Shown: positions 24,243 through 34,280 of the stretch, piece after piece
How positions within the stretch are numbered: position 1 is the first letter of the stretch
Layout of the letters: each line of letters begins with the position of its first letter
Assembly (NCBI GenBank): GCA_015183035.1
Contig: JACZZP010000001.1
Coordinates: 2,728,001 to 2,792,000 of the forward strand
Length of the DNA stretch: 64,000 nucleotides
Source of the DNA: Meloidogyne chitwoodi
Lineage: Eukaryota; Nematoda; Chromadorea; Rhabditida; Meloidogynidae
Direction: 5' to 3'
The notes under the pieces: model-generated
Seen by the model: the letters and a program-made list of their open reading frames with translations, nothing else
Database searches by the model: none
Told to the model about the DNA's origin: nothing
Made by a program: the position numbers and the translations under genes

Positions 24243-25069
24243 ACACATTTTTTGGTCGAAGTTGTCTTTGTCGAAATCGAGTTCTGAGCTCCAGAATGTA
24301 AAATCACATTTTTGGAGTTAATCCCCTATATCTCACTTCAAATGCTAAAGTTTGAATTTTCGCTAGAATACCTTTTAGATCATTGAACAATCTTTCATTT
24401 AAAAAAAATTTAAAAAATTTCACCGTAGGATTAAAGAGCTTAGTTTGATTAAAGTTTGTGGATTTGATGGGATATACTTTAATTTTTGTAATTTTTTAAA
24501 ATAAACATTTTTGTACAAATATGGTATCATTCGAAAGAGCTTTTAAAGCTGAATCGAGTGAGCTATAACATAATCAGATATCTCAAAAAGAAAAAAAGTT
24601 GTGCTGAATTAAAGTTTGTGGTATTAAAGTAACGGTTCATCCTCCATTAAATTAATCCCTTTTTACGAGTTTTAGTTGCTTAGAAATTTATTTAATCAAT
24701 TTAAAATAATAATATTAAAATCCATTTTATTTGAGCAAAAAAATAATATAAAATTAATTAAATTTACAAAAACAACAAAAAAACTATCAAAAGGTGTGCC
24801 AACACTTCTCTTCTTTTTTAATTAAAATTGAGATCTATTTTTGACTTTTTTATTTCTTTATTTTGGCAATGTATTTTTAAATAATTTTTGTTTTTTATTT
24901 TAATTTTTTTTTGACCCGAAGATTTAAGCACAAATTTTTTTTGACAGAAGAACAGTTGCGCATTAATTTTAAACTGAAAAAAATAAATTTAAAATTTCAA
25001 AGTGTCAACTTTTAAAAAATATTTAATATTTTTTAAAATGTCAACTCAACAATTTATAATTTAAATTAA
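24243..25069. other. Spacer after satellite
   Basis: The first 350 bp contain decayed satellite-like phrases (ATGGTATCATTCGAAAGAGC). The rest is A+T-rich DNA without a recognisable gene. Confidence 0.35.
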
Positions 25070-25139
25070 ACACCCCATTTAATCGCAAGTTTTTTACACA
25101 CAAAAATGACCATTTTCTTCTTGCGATTAAGTGGGGTGT
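25070..25139. repeat. Foldback, CACCCCATTTAATCGCAA family (copy 4)
   Basis: Arms CACCCCATTTAATCGCAA and TTGCGATTAAGTGGGGTG flank a loop of about 30 bp. It lies 22 bp from a second, unrelated hairpin. Confidence 0.75.
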
Positions 25140-25160
25140 CCAAAGAGTTTTCTGTTTTCA

Positions 25161-25285
25161 GACATTTCGTCAAACAAAATTTCACGACATTTCGTCCCAT
25201 CGGCAAAAAATCGTCTCGGTTAAACAAAATGTAGTTTTTTTGCCGTTGGGACGAAATGTCGTGAAATTTTGTTTGACGAAATGTC
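25161..25285. repeat. 50-bp-arm perfect hairpin beside doxa-1
   Basis: The arms 25161-25210 and 25236-25285 are complementary with one visible mismatch. Each arm contains GACATTTCGTC twice. The inner edge lies 8 bp past the doxa-1 stop codon on the minus strand, so it should be in that gene's 3' untranslated region. Confidence 0.85.
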
Positions 25286-25293
25286 CAGTTTTC

Positions 25294-28200
25294 TCAATTA
25301 ATTAAAAAATAACCTGTCTCTTCAGCATTAACAATTCTATCAGGTAATAATTCAAAATCAGTTATTTCTTCAATATTATGCCTCCATTGTTGTGAAGAAC
25401 TGTCAAGAGAATCTCCAAAAGTATTATCAAAAACAGGTGAACTTGTTGAAGATGATGAATTTTGTGAAGAAAAATCATCAAATGATGATAAACAATTATT
25501 TAATTGTTGTTTTGGTAATTTTGAACAATTTAATAATAAAGAATTATTTTTTAAATTTTCTTCTTCTTTTACTTTTATTCTTCTATCAAAAGGTTCATTA
25601 CTACTATGATGAGAAGGGGAAGAGGAATGTGTTGTTGTTGTTAAACAAGAAGATGGTTGTTGTGAAGAATAATTTATTTTTCCTGTAAAATGTAATGACA
25701 TTTTGTCTAAAGAACATTTTGTCCCAATGACATTTTGTCCCAATGACATTTTGTCCCAATGACATTTTGTCGGAATGACATTTTGCCCTCTTTACATTAA
25801 CAAAAATACAAGATATTCCCCCAATTTCCTCAAAAAATCCCCTAAAAAATAACTAAAACAAACCAATTCCAAAACGTATAGAAGTCCTGGGAGGTCTAGA
25901 TTCAGGAAATAATTGATGAAAATGTTGTGCCCAAGGTTTTGCAGTTCTCCACAAAGATCTTCTTCTTTTTGTTCTTTTCCAAGCAACAATTCTTTGTGAA
26001 GGTCTTCTTCCTTGACTTGTAAAAGAACCTCTAGGTGTTGGAAGTCTATTATTATTTGAAGAAGAAATTGTTCTAAATATTTTTGATTTTTTATTTTTCA
26101 AATTCTTTGAATTTCCATCTAAATATATTGAAAAGAAAGTTTCCAAATGAAAACTACTTTTTTCTTCTAATAACCAAAATAATGAACCAATTATTGTACT
26201 TGACATTCCTGAAAAGCTTTTTTAATTAGTTTTATTTGAGTGACATTTTGTCCAATTTTACATTTGGACATTTTGTATAATTTTCCCTTCTGGACATTTT
26301 GTCTGATGCTTACAGTTAGGGCATTTTGTCCTGTTTTCTTTGAGGGCATTTTGTCTTATTTTCTCTTATTTTTAGACATTTTGTCCAATTTTCTATTTTT
26401 GGACATTTTGTCCAATTTTCCCGTTTGAACATTTTTATCAAAATATGCCCATAAATTCGCGAGTGATATATTTTGTCTCGTTAAAAAATATTACATTCAA
26501 AAAATTGTTTAAAAAACGCGTTAAAAAATTAAAAAAAATATTTTTAAAATTTTCTCTTTTGTTTGTTTTTATTTTCTTTTATTCTTCCGGTTTTCTTCTC
26601 TCCTCTATATAAAAATATTTTTACAAAATTTTCTCAAAATATTTTAAAAAAAATTTTATTTATTTATTTTTAAACAAAAAAGGAAAGAGAGAAAATAATT
26701 ACACGTTTAATAAATTTGCGCAAAAAAAATTTTTTGAAAAATTAAAAAAAATAAAATTAATGATTGAACCCCCAAAAATTTAAAATATTTCAAACATTCT
26801 TAAAAAATTTCTTTATTTTTTATTTAAATTCTTCGCAAAGTTTTGTTTCCTAATTTATTAGAAAACTTATTAATTTTGATAAAAATGTTCAAAAATAATT
26901 TTTCCGTTACAAGGTCACTGTCCGCAAATTTTATCCGCAAGTTAAATTAAACATAATTTTAAATAAAAAGAAGTGGAAAAGGATTAACTTAAGTTATTAC
27001 ATAAAGCTGTTGAATTACAAAATATTCTTTCTAATTTTTCACCCAAAAAATTAAAAAATAATTGCCAAAAAAACTTGCGGACACAACTTGCGGAGATTTC
27101 TAAAATTCACCCCTAAAATAAAAAAAGAAAACCTGAAAATAAAATGATGTAAAAACAAGTAGAAAGATGAAAATCCAATTTATTAGAATCATCATTTGGT
27201 CCTGGAAACATCAAAAAAAGATCATCTTTTGCAGGGGTATACCAAGCATATACAATATTAGCAAATAATAAACATAAACCACAAAATAAACTAATTTGGC
27301 CAAATTTTGTTGGAACAGCACATAAAAAGACCATTTGTAATAACCATAAAGCAAATGCCAACCTTTAAAAAAATTTTTTTGGGCAAATTTGCGGACAAAA
27401 TGTACGGATTTTTTCAAAATTCCCCAAAATAAAATTTAAAAAATACCAAAGAGCAGCCATTGTATAATAACCAGCTAGTCTATACTGCTTCCCCCACAAA
27501 AATCCTGTTCTGTCAACACTTAAATATTCCATAACTCGCAATATTGGAAAAGGAAGACCTTTTTGAAGAACTTCGCCAACTTCCATTCCGCTTACTGAAG
27601 AATTTTTAAATTAAAATTTAATTTATTAACTTTGAAATATATTCTAAAAAATCTAAAAAAATTTTTGGAACGTGGGATATGAATTTTTAATTGAAAAAAG
27701 ACTTTTTGTTAAAAGATAAAAAATCAGTCCACCAAAAGGATTCGAACCCACAACCTTTAGATCTCGAATCCAAAACACTACCAACCAAACCACGGGACAA
27801 CTTATTATTTTCTTTTAATTAAAAGTTATAAACCACCCTATATTTATTAAATTTAATTAAAAATCCAAACCGTCATCAAATTCAAAGCGTTCATTATAAA
27901 ATAACTGCGAATTTTGTGGATAAAATTCGTCTTCAATTTGTTGATTTTTAAACGAAGAAATATTTTCAGTAGACAAAGAACTTCCAAATAAAAGTAAGGA
28001 AATATCACTTTCGGCAACTGGTGGCAATTTTTGTTCTCTACTTTTGTGTTTTGTAGTATTAATAGAATTAATTGTTTTATTTTCTATTGACAATTCTTCT
28101 AAGGGTGAAGAATCGCCTTAAAAAATACTTTTAAAATTAATTTTAATAAATCCTAATTTTTAAACACAAATAAAAAAATCTAGTGTTGAGACATTTCGTC

Positions 28201-28853
28201 CCAAAGACATTTAATAATTTTAAAAAATTCAAACAAACTTGCTAAAGTAATATTCACATGTTTTAATCCAACATTAACACCCAAAGTTGAAGCAATTCGT
28301 TGTCTAGAGTGTGCTCTCAAAGTTGTAAATATTCTAATTTCACCATAATGCCAACCAGGATAATACAAAGAAAGGGCTATACTTGCACCTATTGACATTG
28401 AAAACAAAAAACAAAAAGTTGAAAGTAAACGTAGACGACGAATTCCTGGCAATATTAAAATAAACGCAATTGTTGGTGTTGCAAAAAGCCAAACAAGTAC
28501 AGCTAAGCCCAAATCAAATATAACTGGTGTTGGAGTATTGTCACCGTACCTGTAAAAATTTTAAAATATAAAAAATAATAAAAAAACATTAGAAATAATA
28601 AAAAACAAAAGAAACAATATATCTGGCATTGAACGGAATCGAACCAAGCCACACACACTCTCTAGTCTAACACACTATCCATTACACCACCGACGTACTT
28701 GTCAGGAATTAACTATATGTATATTATAGATAAAAGGAAATAACTAAAATACTAGGGAATGTAACCAGACCTAGCGCCCAACCCCAATATTAAAAAAATA
28801 AACCATGTTGGAGCTCCATTTTCACGAAAAGCGTCAAACCAAGCTATGCTCAT
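25294..28853 (-). CDS. doxa-1: Dual oxidase maturation factor (DUOXA)
   Basis: DUOXA proteins escort dual oxidase from the endoplasmic reticulum to the cell surface; in nematodes this supports H2O2 used in cuticle crosslinking. Seven exons (28804-28853, 28239-28549, 27871-28116, 27447-27594, 27133-27362, 25864-26208, 25294-25682) close exactly in frame to 572 residues. Motifs: N-terminal WYGDNTPTPVIFD, first membrane segments AVLVWLFATPTIAFILILPG, family block LGVNVGLKHVNITL, then WGKQYRLAGYYTMAALW and further membrane helices. Vertebrate DUOXA proteins are about 320-345 residues. Here an Asn/Ser-rich loop (exon 3) and a basic, then Ser-rich tail of about 240 residues make up the difference. 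The intron at 26209-27132 is rich in GACATTTTGTC. Confidence 0.92.
25690..25790. repeat. GACATTTTGTC cluster in last doxa-1 intron
   Basis: Five closely spaced copies of GACATTTTGTCC-type words (period about 17 bp) make up most of this intron. Confidence 0.75.
26236..26430. repeat. GACATTTTGTC cluster in doxa-1 intron
   Basis: About eight copies of (G)GACATTTTGTC(C), some as GGCATTTTGTC, are spaced every 20-30 bp in the same orientation. Confidence 0.75.
27726..27798 (-). pseudogene. tRNA-like sequence in doxa-1 intron
   Basis: On the minus strand this has an A-box-like GGTTTGGTTGGTAGTG, a five-pair anticodon stem around a TTCGAGA loop (anticodon CGA if real), and B box GGTTCGAATCC. It is the best-folded of the set, and it is in sense with doxa-1. 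The acceptor and T stems are still imperfect. Confidence 0.55.
28622..28696 (-). pseudogene. tRNA-like sequence in doxa-1 intron 1
   Basis: A box GGTGGTGTAATGGATAG and B box GGTTCGATTCC are clear on the minus strand. Two of five T-stem pairs are lost, and the acceptor stem does not pair. It is close in sequence to the elements at 30703 and 31435. Confidence 0.6.
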
Positions 28854-30702
28854 CTAACTTTTCTCAACTTCAAATACTTCTTCGCTTAGAGAGGTACTTC
28901 AAAGTCTCTTTTGATTTTTTGTTGTTTTCGTTTGCCAGACTTTTGTAGTTAAAGGCGAATAACATGAGAAGTTTAAAAATAAAATAAATCCTTCTCTTCT
29001 TGATATTTATATATTTATTTTTTCTTCCTGAAATTATCGAAAAAAACAAATTATTTAAAAATGATTCAGCGAAAAATCGGAGGAGAAAATTTTTTTATTT
29101 TCTGGTGATACTGCCTTCCTCTACCCTTTTCTCCAAATTTTCAGAGTTAATATATATATTAATTAATTTGGTGCAAATTTGGTAATAATCAATCATTTAA
29201 ATAAACCTCTTTTTTAAATGAGGTCGCCGTTGAACGTTAAAAAATAATGGCCGTGGAATTTTGTTTGTGCAGTATGAAAAAAGTGAAAAAGCGGTCAAGG
29301 CAAAAGCATTTAAAGAATATATTACAAATATAAAAATAGAAAATATTAAATAAAAAATAGAAATGAAAAGTAAGGAGACAGACTGTCACTTAATGTTTGG
29401 TCTCTTAATTGAAACATAACTTTTAAGGATTCTAACAAATCTAAACAATTATTATATCATTCGATAGCCCTGACTTTAAACATTCTTTTTTACATTGGGA
29501 CAATTTCAATCCGATTAGCATATAAAATATTAGAAGCAAAAAACTTGAAAAATTACAAAAGTTCGCACTTTTTTGTCTAAAACCTTTTAAGAATTTATCA
29601 AATTAGAATTATTTTTTTATAAAAAGAATCTGCATAATCAGAGCTTTCATTTGACATAAAAATTATTCAGATCGGATAAAAATTAAGAAAAATGTGGACA
29701 AAAATTACCTTAATGTTTTTCAGTTTTTATAAAATTTCTCTACTTCTCTAACACATTATCTTTTTAATTAATCTCAATAATTAAACTAAAAATTTGAATA
29801 TTCAAATTGTAAAAGCAAAAAAACGTCTAAAAGCAGAAAAATATCAAAACACCAATACATCAAAATGTCCAAACTAGTAAATATAATCTTTTCTTTTAAT
29901 TATTTTAGAAAAATAAACAAAATATCTCTCTACTACGTAATAAAATTGAAAAATATATATTTTTTAGAATTGCAGGAATGCGCAGCAGTATATGCAAAAA
30001 TAACAATTTATTGAATGAGTCAGAGAGTGTCAGTTTTCATTTTCAGGGACACCAACAAGGTTTATTATATTTTTCTCGTTTTTTAAAAGGAGCTTACTAC
30101 AAAAAAGAAGAGAAAATTAGCGTTCTTCTCAATGGAGCGAACAAATAAACCCTCTCAAACGGTGAAAAACATAAAAAAAGTTTTTTTGTTGGTGTGAATT
30201 GCAGCCACAGGGAAGCAGAAAAATAAAAAAGGTAAAAAATATCGTTGATTGTTTTTATAAAAAATATAAAGAGAGGTTTTATTGTGTTTTTTTATTCATT
30301 TCCATAAATATAAACTTTATTTTTTTTTTCTTTTATTGTTAAAATGGTTTATGACTAGAACACCAACAGAACAAAGTTACGTTTTACAGACAGTTTGTGA
30401 CAAAATGTTTTTTGTTTTTTAATTTAAATTTTATTTCCTTAAATAGATTAAAGAATTAATTAATCTTTTAAATTGTTTGGACAATTTATTCCTTTTTAAA
30501 TTACACAAAAATGATTAAAACAAAGTTTAAACAAATAAAAATATTTTTATTTTACGTTAAATATAAATTTTATTTCCTTTAAATAAAATTTATTTACTCA
30601 AAACTATAAATAAACAAGACTATAAAAATTTTAAAATATAAAAAATATTACAAAAAACATTAAAAATAATAAAGAAAAATAAAAAAGACGAGAAACAAAA
30701 TG

Positions 30703-30773
30703 TTAGCCTTGAAGGGAATCGAACCCAGCACCCAACGAATTCTAGTCTAGGACGCTATCCATCACACCACAAG
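30703..30773 (-). pseudogene. tRNA-like sequence in spacer
   Basis: A box GTGGTGTGATGGATAGCG and B box GGGTTCGATTCCC are on the minus strand. The T stem keeps only its three G-C pairs, and the acceptor stem fails. It is related to 28622 and 31435. Confidence 0.6.
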
Positions 30774-31434
30774 CAGTATTATAATGATCAGCTATATCTC
30801 ACTATAAGACTAAACTACAAAACAGAAATAATAAAAATTTAATAAATTTATTTAAATTATTAAAAACCCCAAGAATTAATCTTTTATCTTTTAAAACTGG
30901 AAGTTGGGTTTATTTTTGAATAAAAAAATTTTTTTCTCAATGTCAAATATTTTAAAGATAATAATTTTTGACAATGTTTTTCTCCCCCTTAAAAAATTAA
31001 TAAAATAAAAATAAAGGCCACTTTTTAAATAAAATAGGAAGATTAAAATAATGTTTGGAGGACCTATTTTCTTTAAATAAATACAAAAAAACCCTCACAC
31101 ACAACTGGTTCAATTCTCTCATATTTGGGAGAGAGAGAAATGACCTGAGGGGATTTGCCTCACATTTTATTTTTTAAGGGCAGGTGTGCGTCAAATAAGA
31201 CAACCTTTATTTTTTTACAATTGACTAAAACAATGGAACGAACAAAAAAGGGTAAGATAAAGAAATGGGGGACTTTAAAAATAAAAAATTATTAATAATA
31301 ATGTTCCATTTTGTTGGACATTTTCATAAATAGAGGAGTTGACTTTTAGAAAATAAATTTTTTAATTAAAGGTAAAACTAAATAAATCAGGAAAAATATA
31401 AAAAAACATTAAAAAAGTAAAAATATAATTTTTG

Positions 31435-31505
31435 GTTTCAAACGGCATCGAACCCAGCACCCATCAACTACCAGTCGAGAACGCTAACCACTACACCACT
31501 CACAA
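31435..31505 (-). pseudogene. tRNA-like sequence in spacer
   Basis: A box GTGGTGTAGTGGTTAGCG, as in Asp/Glu-type tRNAs, and B box GGGTTCGATGCC. The stems are decayed. It is the third member of the doxa-1/epc-1 spacer group. Confidence 0.6.
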
Positions 31506-32559
31506 ACATATAAGCAATTGACTATAAAACAAATAAGAAATACACTAGAAATAAAAAAACTGGTCAACAAATATTTTATAAATAAATTGGCCGGTTTAGG
31601 GGAAATATTTGTTTAATATACTGAAGACAAAACACGTTTTTTAGAGGACCTAAAAATGAGGTAAATGAGAAAAATTATTTTTAAAGATTATTATCTTAAT
31701 AAACATAATTGAAGGCCAATAAAAAAGAATTTTTTAATTTAATTTTTTAAAAATGGACATTTGATCCCAATTTACAAAAATGATCAAATAAAATTTTTAA
31801 ATTGAAATAAATTAGTAAATAATTTATTTTAAAGACTTTATTTAATTTTCAAGATTTTTGAGCATTAAAAATTGTAATAATTAACCAAATATTTGATTTT
31901 AAAAGATTTAATTAGATTATAATTTAAATTGAAAGGCACACCCAAAAAATAAAATATAAAATTGAGATTTTGTTGTAAAAAAATTAAAAAAGTATTTACA
32001 ATATTATTCACACTAATTTTAATTTTTTCGAGATTATTTAATTATTTTATTCGAGAAAATTGAATATATTTTTAGTCAAAAATGAATTTTTTCTTTGAAA
32101 ATGATTAAGATGAACTATATAAAATTTAAAAAAAATTAATAAAAAATTTTTAATTCAAATTAAAACCCAAAAAGGTTAAGGGAATGCCTAGGCACACAGT
32201 CCGCACTGAACTGGCCAAAGTTATTTAAAAAGGGAAATAAATAATAAATAAATAAAAATATTAAAAAAATAAATAAAAGTGACGATGTCAATGACGACTA
32301 AAAAATAATACTACTAATTTTGTGTAAAAGGTCTCGTCAAGTAAATTGAAAAAAAAATTAAATTTTTAAGGTGCGAGAAGGAAAGAAAAAAAATAAACTT
32401 GAAAAGGAGCGCAGTTAAAAATAAATAAAATTGCAAATAAATAAAATATATTTGTTGTACAATTTAGCGAAAGAAGACAATTTATTTATTATTATAATAG
32501 AGTATTTTTTGGTCTGATCTAAAATTAATATTCTGATTTTTTTGGGTAAATGATAAATT

Positions 32560-32760
32560 ATTTAAAAAAACATAAATCAGAAAAGAACAAAAATCAGAAT
32601 TAAATTAAAACAAAAATCAGAATTAAAACAAAACAAAAATTAATTAAATCAGAATCAGAGAAATCAGAACAAAAATTAAAACAAAAATCAGAATTAAATT
32701 AAAACAAATTAATTAAATCAGAACAGAACTTAAAAATAGAAAAATCAGAAATAATAGGTC
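32560..32760. repeat. ATCAGAAT repeat block in spacer
   Basis: Many copies of AAATCAGAATTAAA(AC) in irregular tandem, with the same core word as the pezo-1 introns but outside any gene. Confidence 0.65.
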
Positions 32761-34280
32761 AGGGTCATTTAGGCGCAGCATCAACTTTGTCAATAATTAA
32801 AGGTTTAACACGCACTTAATACATAAAAATAAACAAAACAAAATGATTAAAAATATAAACTATAAAATACGTATTTAATTAAATAAAATAGAGAAAGCTC
32901 CCAGGAATTCCCAAGTTTATTAATTAAAAAAAAAGGTTTAAAATACACACAAAGTTTGTTGTCAGTGTCTCTATGTACCACCAATACGTCAAAAAAATTA
33001 AAAATAAAATATTTATTTATTTATTTGCTTCGGGCAATTCTCACCAAAATAACTAATCGATTGGGCAATTGGAAAAAGAAAAGGAGTAATAAATAAATAA
33101 AAGTGTAAGAAAAAAAGCAATGAAAAAAGCCGCAATGCTTCAACAAGTTGCGGTAAAAAATTGGTGTTGAAAGAGAGAGAGATGTGTTTTTGGTACAATA
33201 AATGCGCTTCTCTTTTCTAATTTTTAAAATTAGTTGATTTATTGTTTGAACCGTGTAAAGTTTAATTTATTTGAAAATCTTTAAATAAATTTTAAGGCAA
33301 ATTAAAAAATAGAAGGGTCAATTCGACGCAGAACTGTTTAGGCGCAATTCACCATAACTCTCAAAAGAATTAATTCTTTTGTTTAAATTTAGTATCATTT
33401 GATAGAGCAAAAAATTTCCTAAAAGATTTCCAAATGTTTTTCTTAAGATGGGTCAATTGAAGGTACGAAAAATTTAAAAAGTAACTAATTTTTAAGATAT
33501 TTAAAATAAAACATTATGTACAACACATTCAAAAATCTTACATTTTTATTTTTATACTTAAAATAAAATCAGAACATTTATTTTACCAAATTTTAAATTA
33601 AAACGAAAAATTCTTTTGTCACTAGTTCTGTATTCTTGATTTATTTATTCCATATCCATTTGTAGCTCTAAAATAAAATAAGAATATACTTATTTTGACA
33701 TTAATAAAGATAAAACCTTTTTTGTCTCCAGTTTTCGAGTTTTTCTCGTCACTTTTGGCACTGTCGTCACTTTGGGATTGTTGTCTTTATTTGAATTAGC
33801 ACGATTATTAGCAAAATTATCTCCATACGTTTTCGGGATAATGCGAAGGCATTATCAGTTCAACAAAGATTATTGTTTCAAAAAGTATTAAATAAAATTT
33901 AATCTAAAAATAATTTTTTAAAATTAAAATATTATTTAAAAATATTAAAAAATGGAATGTTTAATTGTCAGGAAAAATAAACGAAAGCAGAAAAAATAAA
34001 AACAAAAACAAAACAAACAAGGACGAGTTGGCGTTTTTTTCCTCTCTGCGTATTATTTTCAACATTTTTCTCTTTTTTCTCTACCTTTCACTATTTTTTT
34101 AATCCTTTCTCTATTTAATATTTTACACACATTCAATATCAGTTAAATATTCAATAGTCTATTTAGAAAAAATTCCAACACGAATTGGCGACTAAAAATT
34201 GAGCTGCAATTACAGTAGGTAAATATCGACCGCTGCCAAGAGACAAACGCAGAGTTAGGGTAGAGAAGCTGCATCTTTTA

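Larger units (their letters stand above)
28854..34280. other. Gene-poor divergent spacer, doxa-1 / epc-1
   Basis: This is 5.4 kb of A+T-rich DNA upstream of both divergent neighbours. It holds two tRNA-like sequences (30703, 31435), an ATCAGAATT block (32560-32760) and scattered GACATTTTGTC words. No open frame shows a domain or exon chain. Long homopurine and homopyrimidine runs near 34030-34120 could be promoter-proximal to epc-1. Confidence 0.45.

Noticed and set aside
27726..27798. Functional tRNA-Ser(CGA)
   Set aside because: The anticodon stem pairs, but the T stem has mismatches, the acceptor is incomplete, and the long variable arm expected for tRNA-Ser is missing, so it is listed only as tRNA-like.
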